From Dugong dugon (lineage: Eukaryota; Chordata; Mammalia; Sirenia; Dugongidae): DNA of 64,000 nt. This document shows, piece by piece, positions 1-11,159 of the stretch (positions are counted from its first letter, which is position 1; each line of letters begins with the position of its first letter). The DNA is taken from contig CM057461.1 in NCBI GenBank assembly GCA_030035585.1, positions 168,403,624-168,467,623 of the forward strand. Direction: 5' to 3'. The position numbers were made by a program, and so were the translations under genes. The notes beneath the pieces were generated by a model, which did not search any database, had not been told where the DNA came from, and was given only the letters and a program-made list of their open reading frames with translations.

Positions 1-2734
1 AGCAGCAGAGGAATAAATTACTCACATATTACATCCAGGAAACAATTTTAAACCAAATTCAATAAGAGCTAGATACTAGTAGATAACTTTGACTCCACCG
101 AACTCCTCTTTACCCTGCTCCTGGAGAATACAGGACAAATGAGCAGATACAGATTTCTTAGGGAATGCTTTTCCTACTATTTTATTTTTTTCATGTTTTT
201 GTCAGACCTTTGTCTTCTCTTAGGATGAGTTTGTATTTTAGCCAGTGTTGCAGTATCTCTATTTGTAGGTACACAGATGGGGGGAAGGAAATGAGGTATG
301 GTGTCTGGCTCTTTAATTAAAGACATACAGCCAGAGTTTGTTCTTCAAGCTTATTGGCTAGGCACTCACACACAAAGCACATCTGATAGATGAAGCCAAA
401 TTTGTAAAATTGTATCCACAATTATAGTTTCCATGGCAACTGTATCTTAGGCCCAGACACAAACAGAGCTGGGCAAGAGACGTCTGATTTTATTTTCATC
501 GAAGACAATCAGAAGAGACAGAGTTCAGGTTATTAAGATACAGGGGCCCAGTATGGATGCAGCTAGTACTTAGATGATGCTAGCATAAAATTTACTCCTT
601 AAATCCCAATTAATACTTAATAATTTCATAATGTTGCCAATTACTTTGCTGCCCTTGTCATTCAGCTTTAAAATAATTGTTATGTACCTACACACAACTG
701 AATGTATACTAATATCAACAGCATTAATATTAGTTATTAATAAGTAATATCGATGTTGTATAGGTGGTTAACATAAATGTGGAAACTATATGCAAGATAA
801 CTTTTATAAACTTGCACAAATTGGAAGGAACCTCAAGGGTCTTATGTTTTAACTCAAACATTTTACAAGGGAGGGACATGAATGCACATAGTGGTTAAAA
901 GGCAAGAGTTATTTTTAAAATATTTTTATTTTCTGCATTGTCTAAATTAGCAGTTGTTCTAGGCTAGTCTATCAGCTGAATACCCAGTTATTTGACTAAA
1001 TTACTGAAATCAAATTAGAGAAAATAAATACTTCAGAAATAATAGTTTGAATGAGCATGTGTAATTTTGCCTCTCTAGACAACATATTGGTAAATACATA
1101 CCTCAGGGATACCATACCTCTCTCACATTACCAAAGAGAAGTAATTTAACAACCTATTGTGATTAGTTTCTTTGTGTTTAAATAGAGTGTTGCTTTTCGT
1201 TTACCTCCAAATGTGTAGCATTTTAGCAGAATACCTTAATGTTAGAATATACTCAAAGCCAAGTTTATGACTTTTTAGACGTTTTCATAATGCTGCTTCC
1301 TTATAAAAATCTTCCAGCTGAACCTATAGGTAGGTTACAGCAGTGCAATTCAAAAAAAAAAAAAAAAAGCTTTTGAAAATGTGGAAAACGGCTCAAAAAT
1401 ATCTGTCATGATACCAACTTGAAATGAAATGCACATTTCCTAAAATGGCATTTCAATTTTTATACTTGCATCTTAATCTTATAATGCATCTGGCAGCATG
1501 AGACTCATTTTTTTGTAATGGATCTGAGTAAGATATATTTGTAAAGCAGCATGTTATGTACAGGTGAATAAACAGTATTGCAACTTTGCACAGCCTTTCC
1601 ATCACAACAGCTTTTAAATTTCCTCGGGAAAATTGGCTTATGGGACATAAATTACAACACTGGCAAAAATGTATCCTAACCTGTAGAAGCTGGAAAACAT
1701 GTTAATTTTGAATTGTTTCCGCTTTTTATCATCAGACATTCGCAGAAAATCTTATGTGATTTATCTTTTATTTCTAATGAATTGTTTAAAATGTTTGAAA
1801 GGACATTAAATCTTCCCCTCTGCCATTAGTCTGCAAACGGGAGAAATAGGGAGGGTTAAATGGACTCTTTAGTATATTGCTTTATGAAACTGCTGATTCT
1901 AGCGTTGCCAGGCTAGAAATACATACTAATTTAAGGAACCCAGGATGTAAGCAGCAAGCTCTTGCTTTTGTGGAGAAAAGACTAATAGCTTTATTTTAAC
2001 AAGGCTTTTAACACCCTGGCCATCAGCAGGCAATGAGTGAATAAAATTGGGAGAACACCCATGGACTAAAAGCATCTTGATTCAACATTCCTCCCAGACT
2101 CCAAGCCCTCCTGATAAGCTGTCACAACCCAGCCCAAGAGGGGACCACAAAGAAGGCACACCTAAGCGTGAGCTTTTCAGGTTGTTTTGAATAAGCTCTC
2201 TGAAGTTTCACTTCTTGAGCTGTATCAGTGAGAGTAAGATAAATACGCTCTAAATCCAGGTGTAAATAAGTTGTAACGTTACAGTGTTGTGGAAAAGGCT
2301 AGCTTTCTGTTATGTCTTAAGATTGTTTCTGTCAGACATATATTTAGGTCATTACACTAAAAAAAAAAAAAAAAAAAGCCTGCACGATACCAAGTGAGAT
2401 AAAGTACTCCTTTTAAAAAAAATTAATTGGATCAAAGCCGCTGACCTCTTTTTTTTGTGAAGAGGGAAATTACCTAATAAGGATTTCTTCAAGCAGGAAC
2501 AGTCTTGGGTCTTCTTGAGCACAGAGCAAAGTGAGAAAGGAGCCTGTAAATGCCTCAGCCTGTTTTCTTTCCCCTCAAGTGACTTGACTTCCTAAAAACT
2601 CGACTACAACTTCTTACAATTACCTTCTCTTTGGCAAACATCTTTCTGCAATTTCCTGTCCTCCATTTATAGCTATTTGCAACTCTTTGTACCCAGCACA
2701 ATAATCTATATTGCCACTCTTTCTGGTTGAGATA
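1..2734. other. Repeat-poor AT-rich non-coding DNA
   Basis: I see no gene and no recognisable transposon here. Two poly-A runs stand out, at 1352-1368 and 2359-2377; neither is attached to a body that I recognise. The part at about 1400-1860 has no repeat signature and is rich in TAAT/ATTA-type motifs. It could be a conserved non-coding element, but that is only an impression from composition and needs cross-species alignment. Confidence 0.5.
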
Positions 2735-2965
2735 TTAAAACTTGATCAAACTGTAGGAGGAGGTTAAATGAATTATGATTTGTCTACATAATGGGGTATT
2801 ACATAGCCATTAAAATTCATATTTTGAAATATGTTTAATGATGCAGGAAAATGTCAATAATAGGTAGAGGGAGAAGACTATATGTACTATCTAAATATGT
2901 GTATATTTACAAATGTTAACAGAGGTCATCTTGGGGTGGTTTTCCACCATAAGCATTCAGGGAGA
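2735..2965 (+). mobile_element. Old L1 fragment (ORF2 end / 3' region), degraded
   Basis: The stretch around 2755-2835 reads like the terminal ORF2 segment of mammalian L1: an 'aaatgaattatg' start, a 'gggtattac' box and 'tagccattaaaa', followed by the purine-rich 'aggtagagggagaagac' and a long 'atgtgtatatttac' segment. Order and spacing fit an old L1M element. Divergence is high, the ends are approximate and no coding frame survives. Confidence 0.45.
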
Positions 2966-4117
2966 AAAAGCAGTTAAATCTATTTTTTTAAAAAATGGAA
3001 CATAATTTATTCTCATCATTTCCATTAACTAACAGCAGGTCCTGAGGGAAGGGACTTTTTCTTGTCTCTGTGTCTGAGAGTACTTAGTGTGTTACTCTGC
3101 TTAGGGCAAACTTATTTACTTGAAAGTATTAATCCCATTTTGTGAACATGACGGTGTAAGACAGTACAACCATGCTGTTTATTTATTAGAAAACTATAAA
3201 GAGAAGCTTGCGGTCTGCAGGAGGGTAAAAGGGGCCCGTAAAGATTTTCATTACCACAGTCTGTCTTTCTCTCCCTGTCAATCCACTGAAATTGTTGTCA
3301 GTATAGCACCAGTCACTATCTCATTCCCAATTCCAACATACACTTTTTTTGTGTGGTAAAAATATACATGACAGAACACTTACCAATTCAACAATTTTAA
3401 CACGTACAATTCAGTGACATCGATTACATTCATCATGTTGTGCAACTATCACCACTCTCCTTTTCCGGAATTATTCCACCACCATTAACGAGCAACCAGT
3501 GCTTCCTAAACAATGACTCCCCTTTTCTCCCTACCTCCCATCCCTGGTAACCGCTAATATGCTTTGGTTTGTATACATTTACCTATTTCATATAAGTGGG
3601 ATCACACTGAATTGTCCTTTTTTGACTGACTGATTTCACTCAGCTTAATATTTTCATAGTTCATCCATTCGGTAGCATGTATGAGGATTTCATTTCTCTC
3701 TATAACTCAATAATACATTACTCCATGGTATGCATACACCGCATTTTGTTTATCCATTCATCTGTTGATGGACTTTTAGGTTGTTTCCACCTTTTGGCTG
3801 TTGTGAGTAGTACTGCAATGAGCATTGGTGTACACATTTTTCTTTGCGTTTCTGCTTTCAATCCTTTTGGGTCAATACCTAGGACTGGCGTGACTGGGTC
3901 ATATGGTAGTTCTACGTTTAACTTTTTGAGGAACCAGCAAACTGTTTTCCACGGGAATTGTACGACTTTGCATTCCTATCAGCAATGGATGAGGGTTCCG
4001 ATTTCTGACATCCTCACTAACACCAGTTATTTTCGTTTGTTTGTTTTATCACAGCAATTCAAGTGGGGGTGAGGTGATATTTCGTTGTGGTTTTGATTTG
4101 CATACCCTTGATGACAA

Positions 4118-4325
4118 AAGAGGAGTGCTGGTGGTGCAGTGATTAAAGCACTGCTAACCAAAAGTTCGGAAGTTCAAACCCACAAACTGCTCCAAATGAG
4201 AAAGATATGGCAGTCTGCTTCCATAACGACTTCAGCCTTGGAAACCCTATGGGACAGTTCTGTGCTGTCCTGTTGGGTTGCTATGAGTCTGAATTGACTC
4301 CACAGCAACAGGTTTTATTGACTAC
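4118..4325 (+). mobile_element. AfroSINE-type tRNA-derived SINE
   Basis: It has the SINE head (gtgctggtggtgcagtg, then 'gctaaccaaaag'), a B-box-like 'aagttcaaaccc', the central 'ccttggaaaccctatggg' block and the 3' part 'gctatgagtctgaattgact'. It lies in the antisense L1, whose sequence continues on both sides. Possible short duplicated target: TTGATGAC on the left and TTGACTAC on the right, weak. It belongs to the longer subtype with an extra 'gagaaagatatggcagtctg' segment before the central block. Confidence 0.85.
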
Positions 4326-4530
4326 TGACATTCAGCATCTTTTCGTGTGCTTGTTGACCATTTGTATACCCTCTTTTGTAAAATGTCTATTCAAATCCTT
4401 TCCTCATTTTTAAGTTGGGTTGTCTTTTTGTTGTTGTTGTTGTTGTTGTTGCTGTTAGATGCCAACTAGTCAGTTCTGACTCATACGGATCCTTTGTATT
4501 CCAGAACGAAACACTGTCCAGTCCTGTACA

Positions 4531-7500
4531 TCACACAATCATTGTTATATTTGAGCCCATTGTTGCAGCCACTGTGTCAATCCATCTTGTTAAGAGTCTT
4601 CCTCTTTTTTGCTGACCCTCTACTTTACCAAGCATGATGTCCTTCTCCAGGGACTGGTCTGTCCTGATGACATATACAAAGTATGTGAGACAAAGTCTTG
4701 CCATCCTTGCTTCTAAGGAGGATTCTGGCTGTACCTCTTTCAAGATAGTGTTGTTCATTCTTCTGGTATCCATGGTATATTCGATAGTCTTTGCCAACAC
4801 CATAATTCAAAGGCGTCAATTCTTCTCCAGTCTTCCTTATTCATTGCCCAGCTTTCACATGCATATGAGGTGATTAAAAACACCACGGCTTGGGTCAGGT
4901 GCATCTTAGTCCTCAAAGTGACATCTTTGTCTTTTAACACTTTAAAGAGGTCTGTTGCAGCAGATTTGCCCACTGCAATACGTCGTTTGATTTCTTGACT
5001 GCTACTTCCTTGGCTGTTGTTGTGGATCCAAACCAAAAACAACCAAACTCGTCGCTGTCAAGTCGATTTCGACTCATAGTGACCCAGTGAGAAATAGTAG
5101 AACTGCCCCATAGGGTTTCAAGAAGTAGCTGATGGATTTGAACTGCCGGGTTAGCAGCTGAGCCTTAACCACTGCACCAAATGAAATCCTTTACAAATTC
5201 AGTCTTTTGTTCATTTATCATGATGTTGCTTATTGGCCCAGTTGTGAGGATTTTTGTTTTCTTTATATTGAGATGTAATTCATACTGAAGCCTGTAGTCT
5301 TTGGTCTTCATCAGTAAGTGCTTTAAATCCTCTTTGCTTTCAGCAAGCAAGGTATGTCATGTGCATATCTCATGTTGTTAATGAGTCTTCCTCCAATCCT
5401 GATGCCATGTTCGTTCTTCTTTATGTAGTCCAGCTTCTCCAATTATTTGCTCAGCATACAGATTGAACAAGTACGGTGAAAGGATACAACCCTGATGCAC
5501 ACCTTTCCTGATTTTAAACCCTGCAGTATCCTCTTGTTCTGCTCCAATGACTGCCTCTTGGTCTATGTACAGATTTCTCATGAGCACAATTAAGTGTTCT
5601 GGAATTCCCATTCTTCCCAGTGTAATCCATAATTTGTTATGATCCACATAGTCGAATGCATTTGCACAGTCAATAAAACACAGGTAAACATATTTCTGGT
5701 TTTTCTGCTTTCAGCCAAGATATATCTGACATCAGCAATGATATCCCTGGTTCCATGTCCTCTTCTGAATCCAGCTTGAGTTTCTAGCAGTTCCCTGTTG
5801 ATGTATTGCTGCAACCGTTTTTGAATTATCTTCAGCAAGGTTTTACTTGCATTTGATATTAATGATATTATTTGATAATTTCCACATTCTGTTGGATCAT
5901 CTTTCTTTGGAATGGGCACAACTATGGATCTCTTCCAGTTGGTTGGCCAGGTATCTGTCTTACAAATTTCTTGGCATTGATGAGTGAATGTTTCCAGCCT
6001 TGCATCTATATGTTGAAACATCTCAGTTGGTATCCTATCAATTCCTGGAGCCTTGTTTTTCACCAGTGCCTTCAGTGCTGCTTGGACTTTTTCCTTCAGT
6101 ACCATTGGTTCTTGATCATTTGCTACCTCCTAAAATGGTTGAACATGGAACAGTTCTTTTTGGTACAGTGACTCTGTGTATTCCTTTCGTCTTTGCTTCC
6201 TGTGTCATTCAATATTTTGCCCATAGATTCTTTCAGTATTGCAGCTAGAGGCTTGAAAAATGCCAAGTGCATTCTTCCCTTTCGGTTTTCTAACTCCAGG
6301 TCTTTGCACATTTCATTATAACACTTTACTTTGTCTTCTTGGACCATCCTCTGAAATCTCCTGTTCAGCTCTTTACGTCTTCATTTCTTCCGTTTGCTTT
6401 AGCTACTCTATATTCAAGAGCAAGTTTCAGAGTCTGTTCTGATATCCATTTTGGTCTTTTCTTTCTTTCCTGTCTTCTTAATGACCTTTTGTTTTCTTCA
6501 CTTATGATGTACTTGATGTCATTCCACAGCTCATCTGGTGTTCAGTCATTAGTGTTCAATGCATCAAACCTATTCTTGAGAGGGTCTCTAAATTCAGGTG
6601 GGATATACTCAAGGTCATACTTTGGCTCTTGTGGACTTGTTGTAATTTTCTTCAGTTTCAGCTTGAACTTGTATATGAGCAATTGATGCTCTGTTCTGCA
6701 GTCGGCTCCTGGCCTTGTTCTGACTGATGATACTGAGTTTCTCCATCATCTCTTCCCATAGGTGTAGTCAATTTGATTCCTGTGTATTCCATCAGGAGAG
6801 GACTACTTGTATAGTCATCATTTATGTTGTTAAAAAAGGTATTTACAATGAATAGGTTGTTGGTCTTGCAAAATTCTATCATGGGATCTTTGATGTCGTT
6901 TATATCACCAAGGCCGTATTTTCCAACTACTGATCCTTCTTTGTTTCCAACTTTAGCATTCCAGTCGCCAGTAATTATCAATGTATCTTGACTGCAAATG
7001 TGATCAATTTCAGACTGTAGAAGTTGGTAAAAATCTTCAATTTCTTCATCTTTGGCATTAGCAATTTGTGTGTAAATTTGAATAATAGTCGTATTAACTG
7101 GTCTTCCTGTAGGAGTATGGATATTATCCTGTCACTGATAGTATTATACTTCAAGTAGATCTTGAAATGTTCTTTTTGGCAATGAACACAAAGCTGTTCC
7201 TCTTCAATTTGACATTCCTGGCATAGAAGACCATATGATTGTCTGATTCAAAATGGCTAATACCAGTCCATTTCAGCTCACTAATGCCTAGGATATTGAA
7301 CTTTATGCATTCCATTTAATTTTTGCAACTTCCAATTTTCCTAGATTCATACTTCGTACATTCCACATTCTGATTATTAATGGATGTTTGCAGCTGTTTC
7401 TTATCATTTTGAAAGGCGCCACATAAGCAAATGAAGGTCCTGAGAGCTTGACTCCATCCATGTCATTAAGGTCAACTCTACTTTGAGGAGGCAGCTCTTC

Positions 7501-7755
7501 CCCAGGAGTATTTTGAGTACCTTCCAACTTGAGGGACTCATCTTCTGGTATTATATCAGACAATGTTCTGCTGCTATTCATAAGGTTTCCACTGGCTAAT
7601 TTTTTAAGAAATAGATACCAGACCCTTCTTCCTAGTCTGTCTTTCTGGAAGCTCCGCTGAAACCTGTTTACCGTCGGCGACTCTGCTAGTATTTGAGATA
7701 CTGGTGGCATAGCTTTCAGCATCATAGCAACATGTACACCACCACAGTATGACAA
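4531..7755 (-). pseudogene. RTE polyprotein (endonuclease + reverse transcriptase), broken, copy A
   Basis: Read 5' to 3' on the minus strand, fragments of one protein appear in family order. The N-terminal part and start of the apurinic-type endonuclease (MWNVRSMN) are at 7755-7303. The endonuclease motif GDWNAKVG is near 6981-6950. The linker is at 6347-6123. The RT fingers (NKAPGIDRIPTEMFQ, later VPIPKKDDPTECGNY) are at 6105-5590. RT motif A, degraded to FIDCANAFDYVDHN, is near 5680-5645. GVHQGCILSPYLFNLYAEQ is near 5500, and LNIKKTKIL near 5270. The C-terminal region (YACESWAMNKEDWRRIDAFE) is near 4880-4830 and the end near 4531. The RT YADD box at 5356-5370 reads RYAHD and is followed by a one-base loss. 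Several frameshifts and an AfroSINE break the frame, so it cannot make a working enzyme. Confidence 0.9.
5034..5179 (-). mobile_element. AfroSINE inside RTE copy A
   Basis: A reverse-oriented AfroSINE: 'ctcgtcgctgtcaagtcgat', 'gactcatagtgaccc', 'agaactgccccatagggttt', then the head 'gggttagcagctgagccttaa' and 'ccactgcacca'. RTE sequence stops at 'gtggatccaa' and resumes with 'aatgaaatcc'. These are contiguous in other RTE copies (for example at 12292-12312), so the SINE inserted into an existing RTE. The target duplication is not clear. Confidence 0.88.
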
Positions 7756-7885
7756 ACAGATACATGACTAGGAGTTGTAGGAGTTCTTTAGATACTCTGA
7801 ATGTTAAACCCTTATGAGATATATGGTTCCCCAAAATTTTCTCCCCATCTATTGGTTGTCTCCCAATATACACTTTTTCAACGTT

Positions 7886-8569
7886 ACATTGATATCACTG
7901 TTCAGTTGTAGTGAACAATATCCACTCTAACTAGTTTAAGTAGAACAAATTTATTACACCATAATTGGCTTATAGAATCATAAGTAGGGCTAAGAAACAA
8001 ATTCTAGGATGAGTTTTTAGGAATAGTTTCCAATCCCACACTATAGTACCTGCCTACTAAGGGAGCTGCTGCCAGTTCTATAATCAGGAAACTTTTGGCT
8101 CCACATCCACACAACCACTACTAGATCAGGAAGCCACCATGATTAGGAAGGTGCCACAATCAGGAAGCCACCTCTACTGCCACCAACTCCAAAACCTGTT
8201 GTAAAATCTCACTCTATCCCAGTGATTGTCATGGGAAATCTGATAAAGCTACAACAGTAAACCCAAACATGTCCTTAGCCATTCTTGCCAGAAGAAACAG
8301 TGGAAGTGTAGCCAGTGCCTCAATCCTATTTCTCTAATATTATGTCTTAACTTAAGTCACATTGAGAACATTAGCTGCAGGGGAACTCTGTGAAACTTAA
8401 CGTTTAGCTTTCTAGGCTCAGTAGTTCAAGGTAACACTCTGTAAAAAGGGAGGGCTGGGTAAAGAGTGCCAACATACCGTACACACTACAGTCTTTGTCT
8501 TACTGGAGCTCTTTACTGCTTTTGACACTGTGGCCCAGACTCCACATTATGGCAAAGATCTCTCTCTTC
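7886..8569. other. No identified gene; possibly an old unclassified repeat
   Basis: Between the L1 remnant and the L2 relic I recognise nothing with confidence. The stretch 7925-8430 has the look of an old LTR or transposon ('aaatttattacaccataatt', several 'caggaagccacc' near-repeats between 8085 and 8200), but I cannot name a family. No credible coding frame. Confidence 0.4.
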
Positions 8570-9400
8570 TGCAAATATGCCCTGTAATTTATCAGAGTAG
8601 CACTTCTCAGTGGATTCTCCATCACCTAAGGGTAAAATTGAATTCCTTGGCATGGCATATGAGCTCCTCCGAGATCTGGTCCATGTGTGTATCTCCAGAG
8701 CTTGGACTCTGGGATCAGGCAGACATGATTCTTGTCTCATCTCTTCCACTTACTGGCTGTACAATCTTGGGCAGCTACTTAGTTTTCATCTGCCAAATGG
8801 GGCAAGTATAGTCCCTACCTCAGTCAGGGGTTATTGGGATGATTGAACAGGGTGATGCAAGTCAAGTGCCAAGCCTTGTGCTTGACACACAGTAAGCACT
8901 GAATCAATACCAAATTGCAGTAGTGACAGTAAAGTAACAGTCATAGCCATAGTAAAGGCATCAGTTGTATTGTTGGTACTGTTACTAATACCCTTTCCCT
9001 CATAGCCTCGGTTTCTGGCTTAGCAAAATCTTGACATTCCCTGAACACATCATGCTTTTTTTATACCTCCATGCTGTTTCACTTTTGTTCTCTCTATTTA
9101 GAATGCCTTTCCCTGCTACCCCAACACCCTTCTTTCCCTGAAAACTCCTCCTCATTCATATTCAAGTTTTGGATGAAACTTCACCACCCATATGAAGCTG
9201 TCTTCAGCTTTCCCAGGTGGCCTTTGGTGTTCATTCTTTCAGATTCCTGCCGTCTCCATCGTCACATTTCCTCTCTAGCAGTGATCTCATTGTACCATAA
9301 TTGCTTGCAGGCCAGTCTCCTTGAAAACAGGGCTGTATTTCTTCATTGTTTTGTATCCAGTGCCCAGCATAGTAATAGAATACAGTAGGTGCTGCATACT
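8570..9400 (+). mobile_element. L2 LINE relic, split by a MIR
   Basis: Left part: 'ttgaattccttggcatggcat...gatctggtcca' matches the L2 3' ORF2 region. Right part (about 9010-9400): 'ccctgaacacatcatgc', 'tttagaatgcctttccctg', then the L2 3' end 'ctccttgaaaacagggctgta' and 'agtaggtgctgcatactcac'. The parts fit in order with the MIR (8701-8930) between them. L2 is an extinct LINE shared by all mammals; no open protein remains. Confidence 0.75.
8701..8930 (+). mobile_element. MIR SINE relic, sense
   Basis: Pattern of MIR: 'cttggactctgggatcaggc', then 'cttccacttactggctgtac', 'cttgggcagctacttag', a 'catctgccaaatgggg' core and the tail 'acacagtaagcactgaatc'. It interrupts an L2 relic. Confidence 0.85.
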
Positions 9401-9529
9401 CACTAATAGAATGACTGCATTAATGATGTTGCAGTATTAATAGATAAGCACACAAATATATACACAATTGGTGAAGAACAGAATAATTTTTGGATTACGA
9501 ACACGCGGCTCATTTTTTGAAGCATAGTC

Positions 9530-9745
9530 TAAATTCTGCTACTTGTGGGAACTTTTCCTTAATGCCTCCAGGCCTAATCTGTGCTACTGCTGGTACCATC
9601 CTATATAGCACTTTATCATAGATTGCCCCACATCATTCTCTAATTATTTTATTTTTAATGCTTGTTTTCCCAACAAGACTAAAAGCTCCTTAAGGATAAG
9701 GATCATCCTACATTTTGTAGATTTAGTGTGCTAGTTGCTCCCCAG
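9530..9745 (+). mobile_element. L2 LINE 3' end relic, sense
   Basis: 'ggaacttttccttaatgcc' and later 'agactaaaagctccttaagg' then 'atcatcctacattttgtag' follow the usual L2 3'-end layout. A degraded fragment, ends approximate. Confidence 0.6.
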
Positions 9746-10121
9746 AACAGCAATGCATAGTGTCTTCGAGATTATTGACCTCCACCATCATTAGACCAGT
9801 CAGTTCTAGACAGAAGCACTGAAAGATATGAACTTAGAACTTTATGATGCCAAGAAAAAGATTAGTTGTAAATGTCTAGATACATAAGCAGAGTGTTTTC
9901 CAAAAACTATGATTAATAATCTTCAAAATAGTTCTGATATTCACTTTAATTCTTCCTCTATAAGAAACAGGTTAAAAACGTAACAGAAAAATATATATAT
10001 AGGAGTGGCTGAAAACAATACCTCTATCCTTCACTTCTTTTATTCATCCCATCTGACTCCATCCTTGCCTCTCAATTGGTCTTTGTTTGGGAGGTCATTT
10101 GTTTAAACCAGGGCCTCTATT
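9746..10121. other. No feature recognised
   Basis: AT-rich sequence with a short TA run near 9993-10002. I see no gene or named repeat before the AfroSINE. Confidence 0.5.
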
Positions 10122-10130
10122 CTAATGCAG

Positions 10131-10299
10131 GGAACACTGGTAGTGCAGTGGTTAAGAGTTCGGCTGCTAACCAAAAAGTTGGCAGTTCGAATCCACCAGC
10201 CACTCCTTGGAAACTCTATGGGACAGCTCTACTGTGTCCTATAGGGTCATATTAAGTCAGAATTGACTTGATGGCAACGGGTTTGGTTTGGTTTTTATC
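10131..10299 (+). mobile_element. AfroSINE with 9-bp target duplication
   Basis: Complete head-to-tail AfroSINE: 'tagtgcagtggttaagagtt', 'gctgctaaccaaaaag', B box 'cagttcgaatccacc', 'ctccttggaaactctatggg', 'tcagaattgacttgatggca' and a GGTTT-rich tail. It is flanked by the direct repeat CTAATGCAG at 10122-10130 and 10300-10308, which fits target-primed insertion. Confidence 0.93.
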
Positions 10300-10930
10300 C
10301 TAATGCAGAGAATTCTCAGTCTCTCTGTCTGTAGTTGCTTCAAAATTTTTATGTACAGTCTTCATCCTTACCTTGGTCACTTACTGAAGTATTGCACTCT
10401 CAGATAACTCCAGCTCTTCCTATTCCATCTATTGCTCAGATATAAAGAGAGTTTTCAGGATGTACTTTAGAAGACCTCTTGCAATAATTTATTGTTGTTG
10501 TTAGGTGCTGTCTAGTCGGCTCCGACTCATAGCGACACTATATACAACAGGCCTGGTCCTGCGCCATCTTCACAATCGTTGCTATATTTCAGCCCATTTT
10601 GCAACCATTGTATCAATTCACCTCAACAAGGTTCTTCCTCTTTTTTCACGGACCCTCTAATTTATCAAGCATGATGTCCCTCTCCAGGGACTGGTCCCTC
10701 CTGATAACATGTCCATAGTACATGAGATGAATCTCAACATCCTTGCTTGCAAGGGGCATTCTGGCTGTACTTCTTCCAAGACAGATTTGTTCATTTTTCT
10801 GGAAGTCCATGGTATATTCTGTATTCTTTGCCAACACTATAAATCAAAGGCATCAACTCTTATTTGGTTTTCCCTATTCATTGTCCAGCTTTCGCATGCA
10901 TATGAGGTGATTGAAAATAGCATGGCTTGG

Positions 10931-11159
10931 TTGCAGCATTGTTCACGATAGCAAAAAATGGAAACAACCTAGGTGCCCATCAACAGACAAATGGATAAAC
11001 AAATTATGGTATATTCACACAATGGAATACTACACAACGATAAAGAACAACGATGAATCTGTGAAACATCCTACAACATGGAGGAATCTGGAAGGTATTA
11101 TGCTAAGTGAACTTAGTCAGTCGCAAAAGGACAAATATTGTATAAGACCACTATTATAA
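10931..11159 (+). pseudogene. L1 ORF2 C-terminal fragment
   Basis: An open frame gives the conserved L1 ORF2 C-terminal block, with STDKWINKLWYIHTMEYYTT and then TWRNLEGIMLSELSQSQKDK. In a complete L1 this would be the last part of the roughly 1,270-residue endonuclease/reverse transcriptase. Only the final 75 or so residues remain because the copy is 5' truncated. The frame enters from RTE sequence without a genuine start, so no product is expected. Confidence 0.85.

Larger units (their letters stand above)
4431..7770 (-). mobile_element. RTE (BovB-like) retrotransposon copy A, nearly full length
   Basis: This is a non-LTR retrotransposon of the RTE clade on the minus strand. The 3' end is on the left, with a (TTG)n tail at 4431-4452 followed by the typical terminal 'gactcatacgg'-type block. 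The 5' end lies near 7768, next to resumed L1 sequence. With its internal AfroSINE (5034-5179) removed it is about 3.2 kb, the size of a complete RTE/BovB unit. It holds one long degenerate frame with endonuclease followed by reverse transcriptase (see the pseudogene entry). No clear target duplication is visible because the insertion point itself was TTG-rich L1 sequence. Confidence 0.92.
3341..7885 (-). mobile_element. Old L1 3' portion, antisense, split by an AfroSINE and an RTE copy
   Basis: The left part (3341-4117, then 4326-4430) is the reverse complement of the common mammalian L1 3' region. It shows the segments for a view of host DNA against an L1 consensus I remember: 'catataagtgg', 'catctgttgatgg', 'gggtcatatgg', 'tttttgaggaacc'. 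After the RTE insertion the same element resumes at about 7771 with 'ggagttgtaggagttcttta' and runs to about 7885. The two halves join in order when the RTE copy (4431-7770) is removed, which shows that the L1 was there first. An AfroSINE also sits in it at 4118-4325. No open L1 protein frame is left. Confidence 0.85.

Noticed and set aside
3677-4072. A 131-codon plus-strand frame
   Set aside because: It lies on antisense L1 3' sequence; the peptide is a by-product of that repeat.
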